A DNA stretch of 64,000 nt from Thiofilum flexile DSM 14609 (GCF_000380185.1 NZ_KB904746.1:1-64000); one strand, 5' to 3'. Counted from the first letter of the stretch, positions 16,758 through 25,424 are shown. Notes: a model not told the origin generated them from the sequence alone. A program made the numbers and translations.

Positions 16758-17582
16758 TCAAGCCGAATACCGACTCACAGGTTTGCTTAAACTATCTGTA
16801 TTCCATTCAAAGCCCTGAGCGGGAAACCAACGATTTAGCACCACCACTAAGGGCGACATCAGCACTAAAGCATATAAAAACGCATTGGGCACATAGAGCT
16901 TAAATTGGATTAAAGCAGCCACAATTGCCACCCCTACCCCATACAGCAAACGGGCTAAGGCATGAGCCGGCGTGGTTTTAGGATCAGAGAGCATAAAAAA
17001 GGTAAACAACAATAGAGAACCATTATTCATCTGATGCTCTGGAATCGCCCACGGATCACCTAAATACCACGCACGACTAAATAACAAGGCCGCATAACTC
17101 AATAAAAAACTGATGGAGACTAACATGGTTTTGCCTCCCACCTGCGGGATGAGTCCTAGTCCTGCCACTAATAAAAATAACCATAACTCATGTCCCCACT
17201 TACCTGACGATACCCATACATTGTGCGTCAGTAACAGCACGACCACTATACCTATATTAGAAGGATTAAAAATATGTCGTCCTTCAAAGCGCAAGACAAA
17301 CTTACTAACAATAGCAATAACGGCGGCTAAACCTAACCACCAAGGGTTTTGGGCAGTGAGTAATAATAAAATCGATAAACTGGTATTGAAGCTACTCAAA
17401 TATACTGCAGGTAATTGCTTATAAGTCGTGCAAGCCCATTGAGCAATTAATGCACACCCTAATACAATAACAATATGTTGCCAAGCAATAGGAAATTGCA
17501 AAAAAACCATTCCCCAACCGAGCAAAGAAACCTGTACCACTAATTGATAATAACGCGGATCAAAGGCCAATAATTTTTGCAT
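16758..17582 (-). CDS. stand-alone NQR2/RnfD-family membrane protein
   Basis: A 274-residue membrane protein with about nine hydrophobic helices. The sequence RHIFNPSNIGIVVVLLLT and the segment FFMLSDPKTTPAHALARLLYG match the NQR2/RnfD family, subunits that bind FMN or carry ions in the Nqr and Rnf complexes. No other rnf or nqr genes are present and the protein is shorter than RnfD, so it is one of the orphan members found beside varied genes. It converges on the CDGSH frame with 17 bases between the stop codons. The role is unknown. Confidence 0.78.
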   Translation of the reverse strand: MQKLLAFDPRYYQLVVQVSLLGWGMVFLQFPIAWQHIVIVLGCALIAQWACTTYKQLPAVYLSSFNTSLSILLLLTAQNPWWLGLAAVIAIVSKFVLRFEGRHIFNPSNIGIVVVLLLTHNVWVSSGKWGHELWLFLLVAGLGLIPQVGGKTMLVSISFLLSYAALLFSRAWYLGDPWAIPEHQMNNGSLLLFTFFMLSDPKTTPAHALARLLYGVGVAIVAALIQFKLYVPNAFLYALVLMSPLVVVLNRWFPAQGFEWNTDSLSKPVSRYSA

Positions 17583-17787
17583 TGCACACCCAAGTGAAGC
17601 GCCGAATTTTCTTAGTTTAAGCCATCATAGGGAGTGTGACAGATGAATGTGCAAAATGTTTGGAGTATGCAACCTGATAAGTGCAGATAAACACCTTATC
17701 CGATTCGTTAGCGACTTTTAAGCCGGGGTTCTACACTCAATACAAGCTCATCTTAAATCATCAACAAAATAAAGGATAAGGATATCC

Positions 17788-18537
17788 ATGCTTAAATTTA
17801 TTATTATCGCGGCAGTTACTTTAGGCATGCTCGCCCCGCTCTCCCCTCTGCTTGCTAAGGAGCGCATTTATTTACTCGCCGGACAATCCAATATGATGGG
17901 GCACGGTAAAACCCATGAACTACCACCACGCTATAAAAGAACCCCACCCAATGTACATTTTTTCTACCAAGGACGCTTAAAGCCGTTAGCCCAGACGACC
18001 TACTTTGGCCCCGAAGTCACTTTTGCACATGAGGTTGCACGCGCCTTCCCCAATGACCAGCATATTTTGATCAAAATGGCAGCGACGGGTAGTTCTATTA
18101 AACAATGGCAATATGGTCAACCGCTATACTATGGTTTACTCCGCCACTTACAGCTTGCTTTGCCGGAGTATTTTTACCGAGCAACCCCTCCGGTTGAAGC
18201 CATTATTTGGATGCAAGGCGAACAAGATGCGCGCAAATGGGTCGATGCACGAAATTACCAAACGCTAGTGTGGCACTTTATTAGTCAGCTACGCAGTGAT
18301 ATTGCTGCACCTAAAAGCCTACTGATTATGGGGCGGGTGAATCCGCGCACGCCCTACTTTAAAATGGTAGGCATGGTACAAAATAGTCAAGCGCAATTAA
18401 CCCGTACTCTGCCCTATACCCTATTAGTCAATACCGATGGCCTAGGCACCTTACGCGATCGTATTCACTACAGTGCTAAGGGGCAAATGGAACTAGGGCG
18501 ACGCATGGCACGCGCCTATATTCGGTCGCGACGCTAG
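17788..18537 (+). CDS. secreted SGNH-type esterase, sialate O-acetylesterase (SASA) domain
   Basis: The 249-residue protein starts with a signal peptide (MLKFIIIAAVTLGMLAPLSPLLA). The SASA family blocks are all visible: LAGQSNMMGHG with the nucleophilic Ser, GPEVTFAHEVA, WMQGEQDA with the Gln-Gly-Glu block, and near the end DRIHYSAKGQMELG carrying the catalytic Asp-x-x-His. Such enzymes remove acetyl groups from carbohydrates. ATAAAGGATAAGG precedes the ATG. It is monocistronic and ends at a hairpin shared with the convergent neighbour. Substrate cannot be told from sequence. Confidence 0.86.
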   Translation: MLKFIIIAAVTLGMLAPLSPLLAKERIYLLAGQSNMMGHGKTHELPPRYKRTPPNVHFFYQGRLKPLAQTTYFGPEVTFAHEVARAFPNDQHILIKMAATGSSIKQWQYGQPLYYGLLRHLQLALPEYFYRATPPVEAIIWMQGEQDARKWVDARNYQTLVWHFISQLRSDIAAPKSLLIMGRVNPRTPYFKMVGMVQNSQAQLTRTLPYTLLVNTDGLGTLRDRIHYSAKGQMELGRRMARAYIRSRR

Positions 18538-18552
18538 ATGCTGCACCTATAG

Positions 18553-18581
18553 TAGACTAAGCCCTTAAGACGCTTAGTCTA
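18553..18581. terminator. hairpin between convergent genes
   Basis: Perfect 10-bp stem TAGACTAAGC / GCTTAGTCTA with a 9-base loop. It lies between the esterase and the DUF1232 gene and overlaps the stop codon of the latter. T-rich sequence is poor, so efficiency is uncertain. Confidence 0.5.
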
Positions 18582-18935
18582 GGTATTAAACCATTGATTA
18601 TAGCGAGCTTGGGCTTGAGCCTTGACTTCATCATCAATATAACTAGCCACAAGACCTAGCGCGACGGTTAAGACACCCATATCATCCATATATCCTACGA
18701 CGGGCGTAATATCCGGTACAAAATCAATCAAGCTAATAAAATATCCTAAGGCTCCATAGATAGTCGTTTTTGCCCACACAGGTAGATCTTTACGGCGTGA
18801 GGCATAAAATAACTGTAATACCTTTAAAATTAACTCGCGCCCCGCACCTTTGGCAAACTGCGCTAACTTACTCCATAAACCAGCCTCAGAATAATGCTGC
18901 TCAAACTGCTGATAGGGTTTGGGTAACATAAACAC
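18579..18935 (-). CDS. YkvA-like DUF1232 membrane protein
   Basis: The 118-residue protein contains the DUF1232 core: WAKTTIYGALGYFISLIDFVPDITPVVGYMDDMGVL, of which LIDFVPDITP and GYMDDMGV are the hallmark. One or two membrane helices flank it. DUF1232 proteins are widespread in bacteria and their function is unknown. GGGGAG precedes the ATG at good spacing. It is transcribed alone, divergent from the hydrolase gene. Confidence 0.85.
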   Translation of the reverse strand: MFMLPKPYQQFEQHYSEAGLWSKLAQFAKGAGRELILKVLQLFYASRRKDLPVWAKTTIYGALGYFISLIDFVPDITPVVGYMDDMGVLTVALGLVASYIDDEVKAQAQARYNQWFNT

Positions 18936-19158
18936 TCCCCTTTAAATGGTTGCAATACTTAGTCTAATGAGTATAAACCAAGGCTGATATAGGCTATGTA
19001 ATTACCCCATTATGCTGTAGTTAGGCTCCTTAGCTGTGCAGCTCTCCATGGTTGAGTCTGCACAAAAAATCCAGCTTAGCCGGATATCTTTTGCAATTTT
19101 CAAAGTCAAAATAACTAGGTATACCCAAGTACTTAACAATAAGAATGAAGGAGTCGCT

Positions 19159-20145
19159 GTGAAAATATTCGGTCGTGCATTACGTCAAACTATACTGGGT
19201 TTATTACTCATACTTAGCCCTACGTTATGGGCGCTGAATCATTGGACGGATACTATTTTCACCCCACCACGCCGCCCTCTCTTACCCTATCATCAAGAAC
19301 GGCTGAATAATCCCACCCACTTCGCTCTCAAAATCCAAAGCTATGGTTGCTTACAGGGTAAAGCGCCTTGTTTAATTGTTGAAAGCGATCCCCATTACAT
19401 CAGCAATATTGGTAAACGAATTCGTCGACAGGTAGGCAATCAAAATCCAAACCTTGCACCGTATGGCAAAACGCTAGGAACAGTAGTGCTATTACACGGA
19501 CGTAAAGGACGCAAAGAAGATTTATTACCCGTCGCGGAGCGTTTTGCTGCGTTAGGCTTACGGTGCTTGCTGATTGACCTACCCGCACATGGCGCTAGTC
19601 CTTTGCGAGAAACGTATTTTGGAGCAACTCCGTTTGAGCGCCAACTCCCCCGCTTAGCCTTTGAAGATGCGGCACGACAGTTTAATTGGCCTAAGCAGCC
19701 TGCATTCTTATGGGGCATATCCATGGGTGGGGCTTTTGCAGTAGCTGCTGCAAGTGAAACACCGAATTATTGGAATAGTTTAATTGTAGTCAGTAGCTTT
19801 GATCAGATGGAGCGTATTATGTTGGAGAAAATACCCCAGCGTTTACAGTTTGCGGGTATTTGGGCACGAGCCGCGATTGATCAAATTCGATACTTTAGGG
19901 GTAAAACGGTTGTCAGTACTATCACCCCCGCACAATGGGCGCAGCATATTCAAACACCAACCTTAGTGGTACATGGCGACCATGATCAACTCATTGGCGT
20001 CAAACAAGGGCAATCCCTTTATGAAGCGGTCGGCAGCTCACAAAAGCGCTGGGTCACGGTAGCAGGCGCGGGGCATCGATCCGTTTTATCAACCCCCATG
20101 CCGTTATATGCTGAAATGGGTAGCTGGTTACTTAAGCATCTTTAG
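19159..20145 (+). CDS. secreted alpha/beta hydrolase
   Basis: From GTG at 19159, preceded by AAGGAG, the product has 328 residues and a signal peptide (MKIFGRALRQTILGLLLILS, cleaved near LWA). An in-frame TTG far upstream exists but would bury the signal peptide. The hydrolase motifs are the oxyanion-hole HGRKGRKED, nucleophile WGISMGGAF, acid HGDHDQLIG and His in GAGHRSV. The fold fits esterase or lysophospholipase-like enzymes; the substrate is unknown. The last 14 bases overlap the convergent uspA gene. Confidence 0.83.
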   Translation: MKIFGRALRQTILGLLLILSPTLWALNHWTDTIFTPPRRPLLPYHQERLNNPTHFALKIQSYGCLQGKAPCLIVESDPHYISNIGKRIRRQVGNQNPNLAPYGKTLGTVVLLHGRKGRKEDLLPVAERFAALGLRCLLIDLPAHGASPLRETYFGATPFERQLPRLAFEDAARQFNWPKQPAFLWGISMGGAFAVAAASETPNYWNSLIVVSSFDQMERIMLEKIPQRLQFAGIWARAAIDQIRYFRGKTVVSTITPAQWAQHIQTPTLVVHGDHDQLIGVKQGQSLYEAVGSSQKRWVTVAGAGHRSVLSTPMPLYAEMGSWLLKHL

Positions 20146-20590
20146 GGGCTTGCATGACAAATACATCGCATTTGGCATGTTTGACAATGCTTTCGGCAGT
20201 AGATCCCATCATAAAACCGATTAAACCCTTTTTAGCACTATGTCCGGTGAGGATCAGGTCTACCTCATGGTCTGCTACATATTCCATAATACTGTCATAG
20301 GGCAAGCCTTCAGCAATTTCGAGCACTACCTCAGAACTTAACTCTAATTGCTTGGCTAAATCGGCTAATTGCTTTTGAGCATCATCAATTAGTTTGGCTT
20401 GCAGCTCAGGCTCAATCGTAATACTCGGCACATCACCAAAGGCTTGCGCAGTAAGGGGCAAATCCTGCACTACATGCAATAAGGTGAGACGGCTTTGATA
20501 GTGAGCGGCGAGTTCTTTACCACGATTAATCAAACGTGGGCTTACAGGGGAAAAGTCGACTGGAACTAAAACGTGCTGATACGCTTTCAT
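20132..20590 (-). CDS. uspA: universal stress protein A family
   Basis: A single-domain 152-residue Usp protein: N-terminal YQHVLVPVDFSPVSPRLI, a central strand DLILTGHSAKKG, and the phosphate-binding loop MGSTAESIVKHAKCDVFV typical of ATP-binding members. AGGAGA precedes the ATG. It is expected in the cytoplasm and to help survival under stress. A 10-bp inverted repeat lies about 20-50 bases upstream of the start and may be an operator. Confidence 0.9.
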   Translation of the reverse strand: MKAYQHVLVPVDFSPVSPRLINRGKELAAHYQSRLTLLHVVQDLPLTAQAFGDVPSITIEPELQAKLIDDAQKQLADLAKQLELSSEVVLEIAEGLPYDSIMEYVADHEVDLILTGHSAKKGLIGFMMGSTAESIVKHAKCDVFVMQAPKDA

Positions 20591-20607
20591 GGCAATCTCC
20601 TTAGCTT

Positions 20608-20637
20608 GAGGGTAAGAATTATAGTTATCTTACCCTC
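20608..20637. promoter_or_regulatory. inverted repeat upstream of uspA
   Basis: Arms GAGGGTAAGA and TCTTACCCTC pair perfectly around a 10-base AT-rich centre. The site lies 18-47 bases before the uspA start, within the probable leader or promoter. It could be a dimeric repressor site or an RNA hairpin; the regulator is unknown. Confidence 0.5.
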
Positions 20638-20745
20638 ATACTAACGCAATCTCAGCAAACTACCATGATAAATCTCTATTTACCCTTGAGGTTTCGGACA
20701 ATTAGCATAAACAGCCCAAGAAACACTCAAATTTGAAAAAGGGAT

Positions 20746-21411
20746 TTAATCAAAAAATCTTGCGAAACTGGCTACAGGTTCTCTAGGAGTACGATAGCTA
20801 TTCACTAAAGCATCCATATCAGGATAGCCCAATGCCATACCTGCCAGGAGTATTTCATTATCACTATAACCCAATTGCTCTCTCACAATTTGCGGAAACT
20901 CACCTAAGGCGGCTTGTGGGCAAGTGGCTAAACCCTTTTCTAGAGCGGCTAACATAATGGATTGCAAAAACATACCGTAATCCATATAAGACCCGGTCTC
21001 CATCACTTTGTCCATGAAAAATAACAACATAACGGGAGCATCAAAGGCTCGATAATTAGCCGCCCACTGATCTAATTGGCGTTGCTTATCTTCGCGTTTA
21101 ATCTCCAAAGTACTATACATTTGCAAACCACACGCTCTGCGCCGATCAATATAGGGAGAGACCCAGTTATCAGGATAATACTTATACTCCATAGTCTTAG
21201 GCTGATTAGTGCGGAATGCGGTTTCAATAGCGGACTGGAGTTTTATTTTAGACTCACCCGACACAACGGCTACACGCCACGGCTGAGTATTAGTACCTGA
21301 GGGTGCGGTAGAGGCTAAGGTTAAAATCTCTTCAATGACTGCCTTATCAACCGCTTGAGGCAAAAATGCACGAATCGATTGCCGTGTACGTAAAGCGTCT
21401 GCTACCTTCAT
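20746..21411 (-). CDS. nitroreductase family protein
   Basis: The 221 residues show the FMN-dependent nitroreductase pattern: RTRQSIRAFLPQAVDK at the N-terminus, SGTNTQPWRVAVVSG (about residue 37), MDYGMFLQSIMLAALEKGLATCPQAAL in the middle, and GMALGYPD near the end. Such enzymes are homodimers that use NAD(P)H to reduce nitro compounds or quinones. Length and motif order are normal. It is transcribed alone; the true substrate is unknown. Confidence 0.9.
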   Translation of the reverse strand: MKVADALRTRQSIRAFLPQAVDKAVIEEILTLASTAPSGTNTQPWRVAVVSGESKIKLQSAIETAFRTNQPKTMEYKYYPDNWVSPYIDRRRACGLQMYSTLEIKREDKQRQLDQWAANYRAFDAPVMLLFFMDKVMETGSYMDYGMFLQSIMLAALEKGLATCPQAALGEFPQIVREQLGYSDNEILLAGMALGYPDMDALVNSYRTPREPVASFARFFD

Positions 21412-21825
21412 TCCCTTGCTCCAGATTTTGTTGAGGTGTTAATCATACTAACGAATATCACTCCTCGCCATATCCTTTCTTAATGAACTAGTTTTAGCTA
21501 GCTACTTAATTAGTCTCATATTATTGACTCGGATGAAATTTTCCAAGCTATTTCATGGGTAGTAATTTTATTAGATATTGGGTTGCATGATTGAGGCAAC
21601 TGGGTGGGATATTGTAAGAATCGACTAAGCACAACACACACCTGCAATATAGGTGTGGTTGGCTCTGTCATGAAAACTCCTCCTAGCGAGTTACCCTTAC
21701 GTAAATGTCATAGTGACGTTTACGTAAGGGTAACTGGTGGGTATAAGATAATTAAAACCACCTGAACGGTCAACAAAAATTAGAAGAAATCCGAGAGTTT
21801 TAAGAGGATATTCGATAAGCTGCAA
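21412..21825. other. long intergenic region with inverted repeats
   Basis: No convincing gene was found in this stretch. It contains a short hairpin (CACACCT / AGGTGTG, 21636-21657) and the long hairpin described at 21690-21734. A small RNA or an old mobile-element fragment could account for the structure, but neither is shown. Confidence 0.5.
21690..21734. repeat. long perfect inverted repeat (hairpin)
   Basis: Arms GTTACCCTTACGTAAA and TTTACGTAAGGGTAAC (16 bases each) are exact reverse complements. The stem continues inward through one T-G pair and GTCA/TGAC to a three-base loop, so about 21 bp can pair in a plus-strand transcript. No T-run follows on the plus strand. Confidence 0.85.
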
Positions 21826-21849
21826 AGAAAAAGCCCTCTTGCGAGGGCT
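21826..21849 (-). terminator. terminator of the Spy-like gene
   Basis: On the minus strand the stem AGCCCTC-GCAA-GAGGGCT is followed by TTTTTC. It lies about 40 bases past the stop codon of the gene ending at 21891. Confidence 0.88.
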
Positions 21850-21890
21850 AATACGACATTCAGAAGAGAAAAGGAGGTTAAAACTTACAA

Positions 21891-22604
21891 TTACATACGC
21901 TCTAAACGTTGTTGCATGTTTTTAATTTGCTCTTGCATACGTTGTTTACGCTCATTCTGTAGTGACTGAAATTTAGTCGCTTGATCCGGCGTCAACAGTT
22001 TCACTAAGCTATCTTTAGAGGCTTGGCGGAATTGATCCATTTGTGCTTGTTGATCCTTCATAATGGCTTGTACTTGAGTCACTTGCTCAGGTGTTAGTTT
22101 TAAGTCATCTGTTAAACGACTGACCATGCGATCACCACCTGCACCCGGCCCGCGTGGACCACCTTTGCCTGCGAAGTCAGGGCCGCCATGACCGCGTCCT
22201 TTATGTCCATCAAAACCATGTCCACCGTGACCACGACCTTCGTGATGTCCTCTGAACTCACCGCGACCACCTTTGCCCTCTGCCATGCGTTTTTCACGCT
22301 CTGCCCGACGTTGTTCCATTTTATCGGTCATTTCTTTAAACTTAGTAGCCTGATCCGCTGTCAAGATTTGAGCAATACGCGCTTGAGTAGCGGTATGCGC
22401 GGCATCCATTTGCTTACGTTGCTCATCACGCATGGTTTTTAATTGTTCCATTTGAGCGTCAGTTAAGCTCAGTTGTGACTGTAAATGTGACATCGGGCCA
22501 CCTTTACCACCACGCGGGCCACCCATGCCATCACGATCTGCCATTACTGCTGAAGTACCTAAAGCTAATGCTACTAAAACGGTCATTACTAATTTTTTCA
22601 TCAT
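21891..22604 (-). CDS. Spy/CpxP-like periplasmic protein with two LTxxQ units and a His/Gly-rich centre
   Basis: The 237-residue protein has a signal peptide (MMKKLVMTVLVALALGTSAVMA). LTxxQ motifs occur in two pairs: LTDAQ and LTADQ in the first half, LTPEQ and LTPDQ in the second. This suggests a duplicated Spy/CpxP helical module. Between them lies about 60 residues rich in Gly, His and Arg (GHHEGRGHGGHGFDGHKG), which could bind metal ions. Spy and CpxP are periplasmic chaperone or stress sensors. AAAGGA precedes the ATG, and a strong terminator follows. Confidence 0.85.
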   Translation of the reverse strand: MMKKLVMTVLVALALGTSAVMADRDGMGGPRGGKGGPMSHLQSQLSLTDAQMEQLKTMRDEQRKQMDAAHTATQARIAQILTADQATKFKEMTDKMEQRRAEREKRMAEGKGGRGEFRGHHEGRGHGGHGFDGHKGRGHGGPDFAGKGGPRGPGAGGDRMVSRLTDDLKLTPEQVTQVQAIMKDQQAQMDQFRQASKDSLVKLLTPDQATKFQSLQNERKQRMQEQIKNMQQRLERM

Positions 22605-22939
22605 ATTATCCTTTCGAGTAATTAAGTTTGTTTAAGTTAATGTTGTTCTTGTTTGTATGAGTGCATAGTACAGCTCAATTACGCAGCAAATCGGATACAA
22701 ATGTGCAAATCTAAAGGAACTGATAAATTCGTGACTTATCCTAAAAAAATCTATCGATCACGATGAGTTAGCCGAATACTTTCACATGAAATAACTTGAC
22801 TATAAATAGTATAACTATATGGTTTTTATTTATTTTTATAGCAAGAGGTGTAACTAAAAGGGTATTAAAGCGTTTCAGAATGACGGCTTACCTGCTAACT
22901 AGATGACTAATTAGGCAGGTGTTACCTTTCTTAGAATAA
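22605..22939. other. intergenic region upstream of the Spy-like gene
   Basis: The 335 bases are AT-rich and should hold the promoter of the Spy-like gene. An imperfect hairpin (ACCTGC / GCAGGT, 22890-22920) lies just past the lipoprotein gene and could end its transcript. No gene or known operator was recognised. Confidence 0.45.
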
Positions 22940-23269
22940 TTAACTAGCCGGTGCAGACTCTAGTTGTCTAATACGTTCTTGAGATAATAAATCTTCTGCC
23001 ATTTCTTCTCCCTTAGCACGGCGTGCAGCTTCACGCTTATTAATTTCAGCACGAAGCTTTTGAGCCTGTTCGGGATTACAAGTGACGTGTTCAATGACTA
23101 ACACTTCTTTAATACGTTTAGGTTTAGCAACCGCGACCGTAGTCGTCTCAGTTGCTACAGCAGTAGTCGCCGGCTCTGGTGGTGGTGCAGACTCACAGCC
23201 TGTCAATAAGGCTGCACTCAATGCTAGGCCTATTAAATTAACTAGTTTAAACAAGGAATTTTGCGCCAT
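22940..23269 (-). CDS. small lipoprotein
   Basis: The 109-residue product begins MAQNSLFKLVNLIGLALSAA and has a lipobox LLTGC, so it is probably acylated at Cys and anchored in a membrane. After the Cys comes a Pro/Ala/Thr spacer (ESAPPPEPATTAVATETTTV) and a charged helical region (HVTCNPEQAQKLRAEINKREAARRAKGEEMAEDLL). A start 11 codons upstream exists but would displace the signal peptide. No family was recognised. It lies 69 bases downstream of the DUF1007 pair on the same strand and may belong to that transcript. Confidence 0.75.
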   Translation of the reverse strand: MAQNSLFKLVNLIGLALSAALLTGCESAPPPEPATTAVATETTTVAVAKPKRIKEVLVIEHVTCNPEQAQKLRAEINKREAARRAKGEEMAEDLLSQERIRQLESAPAS

Positions 23270-23338
23270 TGTTATTGCTCTCGAATCGCGGAAATAAAAC
23301 ACACATGTTAACGGGTTTAAAGTCGATTGTTAAACCCC

Positions 23339-23941
23339 TTACTTAGCACAGGTAATCTTAACCCACTCAGCCGGTTTGCCATGCTCAAACTCTGCCCTAT
23401 TAGCTATCGCTTGGCGTTGCTCAATGGTGGTTTGGCAATATGCTTGTAATGCCGCTGGTAGAATGACCTGATTCACTTGACCGTGATAGGGAATAGCCGC
23501 ACCCGTAGGGTCTGCCATATCAATCACTAACTCACCCTTGAGGCGTAATGGAGAGGATAAAGGCTGCTTAAGTTTTAACACCAACTGCCCCTGTTGTAGG
23601 CTCAAGTCAGATTCACTGACCAGCTCACGTGGCAAAACAACACCATTAAAACGCAACTCAGTGAAATAGGCCAAGCCCGTCAAATCCTGCACCAGTTGCT
23701 CTTTTAAAGCATTCAACTCAGCAGGGCTACTCTGATCACTTAAACCTAAATCAGCGATTAAAATCGCCGAGGTGGGGCGATCATAACGCCATATTTGCTC
23801 AATAGCGCTTAGCTCCCCTGCGGCATTGAGAACTAAGCGACTTTGTACTTGAATTAAATATTGATAGCCATGCGCCCATAGCGTAATGCTAATAAGCATC
23901 CCGATGATTAGCCCTAAGCCCTTCCCCACTATGATTCGCAT
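23339..23941 (-). CDS. DUF1007 family secreted protein, copy 2
   Basis: A 200-residue protein with an N-terminal hydrophobic segment ending at WAHGYQY, followed by the DUF1007 pattern LVLNAAGELSAIEQIWRYD, FTELRFNGV and LVIDMADPTGAAIPY. The next gene upstream encodes a second DUF1007 protein of the same size and motif order, 11 bases away. DUF1007 proteins are often found beside nickel/cobalt-type permeases and are thought to act in the periplasm in metal uptake. The conserved His after the signal sequence is kept here. Function remains unproven. Confidence 0.82.
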   Translation of the reverse strand: MRIIVGKGLGLIIGMLISITLWAHGYQYLIQVQSRLVLNAAGELSAIEQIWRYDRPTSAILIADLGLSDQSSPAELNALKEQLVQDLTGLAYFTELRFNGVVLPRELVSESDLSLQQGQLVLKLKQPLSSPLRLKGELVIDMADPTGAAIPYHGQVNQVILPAALQAYCQTTIEQRQAIANRAEFEHGKPAEWVKITCAK

Positions 23942-23952
23942 AAGTATACCTA

Positions 23953-24546
23953 TTAGGTGCAGTCAATGGTGACTAACTGAACGGGATCACCATGCACATA
24001 GGTTGCCGCATTATTAGGATCTTGTTTTTTCTCTAGGGATACTCTGCACTGTGACTTTAATGCATCGGGTAAATTCACCGAGGCCGCACTAGCATGTCTT
24101 AAAATACCGGTTCCATCGGGGTCAGCCATATCAATCACTAATCGTTTACCTTTAATATCCACAGGCTCAGCAAAAGGATGGAACATTTGTAGTTCTAATT
24201 GCTTTTCAGAAGGCAGCAGAATGTCATAGTCCTCGACTTCACTGTGATTAATATCGGCACCATCGACTCTAAAATCGACAAAATACCCTAATTTCTTTAG
24301 ATCCTTCATCATATCAAGACCTAACTCATCGAGTGACTGATCGGAGATCACGTCCATACTCTCTAGCATAATATTAGTAATTTCAGGTGCGTAGTCCCAT
24401 ACCTGACGCACGCCCATCACCTTACCTTCATTATCTAGCTCTAACTCACTCGTCACATCGATATCATAATGAAAACCATCCGCATAAGCCGGCATAGCCC
24501 CCCATAAAGCCGTTAGTAAAGCGGCATATAAAGCAATACGTTTCAT
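23953..24546 (-). CDS. DUF1007 family secreted protein, copy 1
   Basis: The 197-residue protein has a signal peptide (MKRIALYAALLTALWGAMPAYA) followed by DGFHYDIDVTSELELDNEGKVMGVRQVWDY and later LVIDMADPDGTGILRHA, the DUF1007 pattern. It is paralogous to the next gene; the shared order of VIDMADP and the C-terminal CRVSLEKKQ/CQTTIEQRQ blocks indicates an old tandem duplication. It is likely exported to the periplasm. Metal-related function is suggested only by the family's usual neighbours. Confidence 0.82.
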   Translation of the reverse strand: MKRIALYAALLTALWGAMPAYADGFHYDIDVTSELELDNEGKVMGVRQVWDYAPEITNIMLESMDVISDQSLDELGLDMMKDLKKLGYFVDFRVDGADINHSEVEDYDILLPSEKQLELQMFHPFAEPVDIKGKRLVIDMADPDGTGILRHASAASVNLPDALKSQCRVSLEKKQDPNNAATYVHGDPVQLVTIDCT

Positions 24547-24666
24547 TTTTTAATTCTCCCAATTAAATTATATCAACCAACTAAATCATTACTCGTAATC
24601 GACCGCACATCTCAACCAATGTTCAGCCTGAATACGCATCATTATCAGATTAACTATTAAATAGAC

Positions 24667-25197
24667 TTAAAGCTTGAGCACTTTAGTCGCTGCTAACACC
24701 AAGACCATTAAAGCACTCGCGACAATCCATGACGCTACTGCTCGTACTAATACCCCCTCCCAAAAGCGCTTTAGCCCTACCGTAATGGCAATCACCCCCA
24801 CTAGTATTAAAGCAGCACTACAGGCCACTCCGGCGAAAGTGCTATAAACCTTAAACCCAGCAAAACCGGGTAATAAAAAGGGTTTCACCATGACACCTAC
24901 TGCTAAACCACTGAGTAAAGCCAGCATCGTGCTAATACTGATCGGTGGCTTTAAATACAGCACGGTACTCAATGCCATCCCGCCCGCAAGAGCCAAGCTA
25001 GCCTCCCCTGCATTAGCGGTGAATAGACGAGCACGTACTAACATCAGCCCTACTAATAGCGCTAGCACAAAAACGGGTAGCGTAAATTTGAGTACCCGTG
25101 TGGGTTGTTGCCCCAAAAAGAGTCCCAAAGCAACTAACACTAATAGAGCAATGGGGTCATTCAATACTTCCATTACACCATTCATAAAATAGGTCAT
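24667..25197 (-). CDS. small polytopic membrane protein, distant HupE/UreJ-like
   Basis: The 176 residues are almost wholly hydrophobic with five or six helices (for example IALLVLVALGLFLGQ, FTLPVFVLALLVGLML, VYSTFAGVACSAALILVGVI). The pattern LPVFxLALLVG and the length resemble HupE/UreJ metal transporters, but the His-rich HPxxGxDH motif of that family is absent. It is the first gene of a probable run with the two DUF1007 genes, 120 bases upstream of them, which supports a joint role in uptake of a metal or other solute. The family call is weak. Confidence 0.7.
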   Translation of the reverse strand: MTYFMNGVMEVLNDPIALLVLVALGLFLGQQPTRVLKFTLPVFVLALLVGLMLVRARLFTANAGEASLALAGGMALSTVLYLKPPISISTMLALLSGLAVGVMVKPFLLPGFAGFKVYSTFAGVACSAALILVGVIAITVGLKRFWEGVLVRAVASWIVASALMVLVLAATKVLKL

Positions 25198-25392
25198 TCA
25201 CAGATACCCAGCTAAATTAAGAGGTGCTATAGCATACCCTATTCAAGGTGAGCAAAAAGCAAGTAGCTCCCTAAAAAATTTTTGGGTTTCATTAGTGCAT
25301 ACTTTGCGGTATTCTCGCCCCTCGTGAAACCTTGAGCCAATGCCACATTGGCTATTTGCAAGCAGTTTTTCTCTAGGGCAAACCCTAGGTTT

Positions 25393-25408
25393 CATCAATA
25401 TCTTGTGC
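25393..25408 (+). promoter_or_regulatory. NrdR box 1 (distal)
   Basis: The core CAATATCTTGTG matches the NrdR consensus CwATATaTwGTG at all but one position, though the outer flanks fit poorly. It lies exactly 32 bases (three helical turns) upstream of the second box, the usual arrangement for NrdR, the repressor of ribonucleotide reductase genes. Confidence 0.75.
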
Positions 25409-25424
25409 TTGACCCTAACCTAAC

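Noticed and set aside
19036-19158. N-terminal extension of the alpha/beta hydrolase frame
   Set aside because: AAGGAG and a GTG directly before the signal peptide mark the real start at 19159.
21670-21765. 31-codon plus-strand frame (MKTPPSELPLRK...) spanning the long hairpin
   Set aside because: It has no good ribosome binding site, half of it is the hairpin arms, and no family was recognised, so it may be chance.
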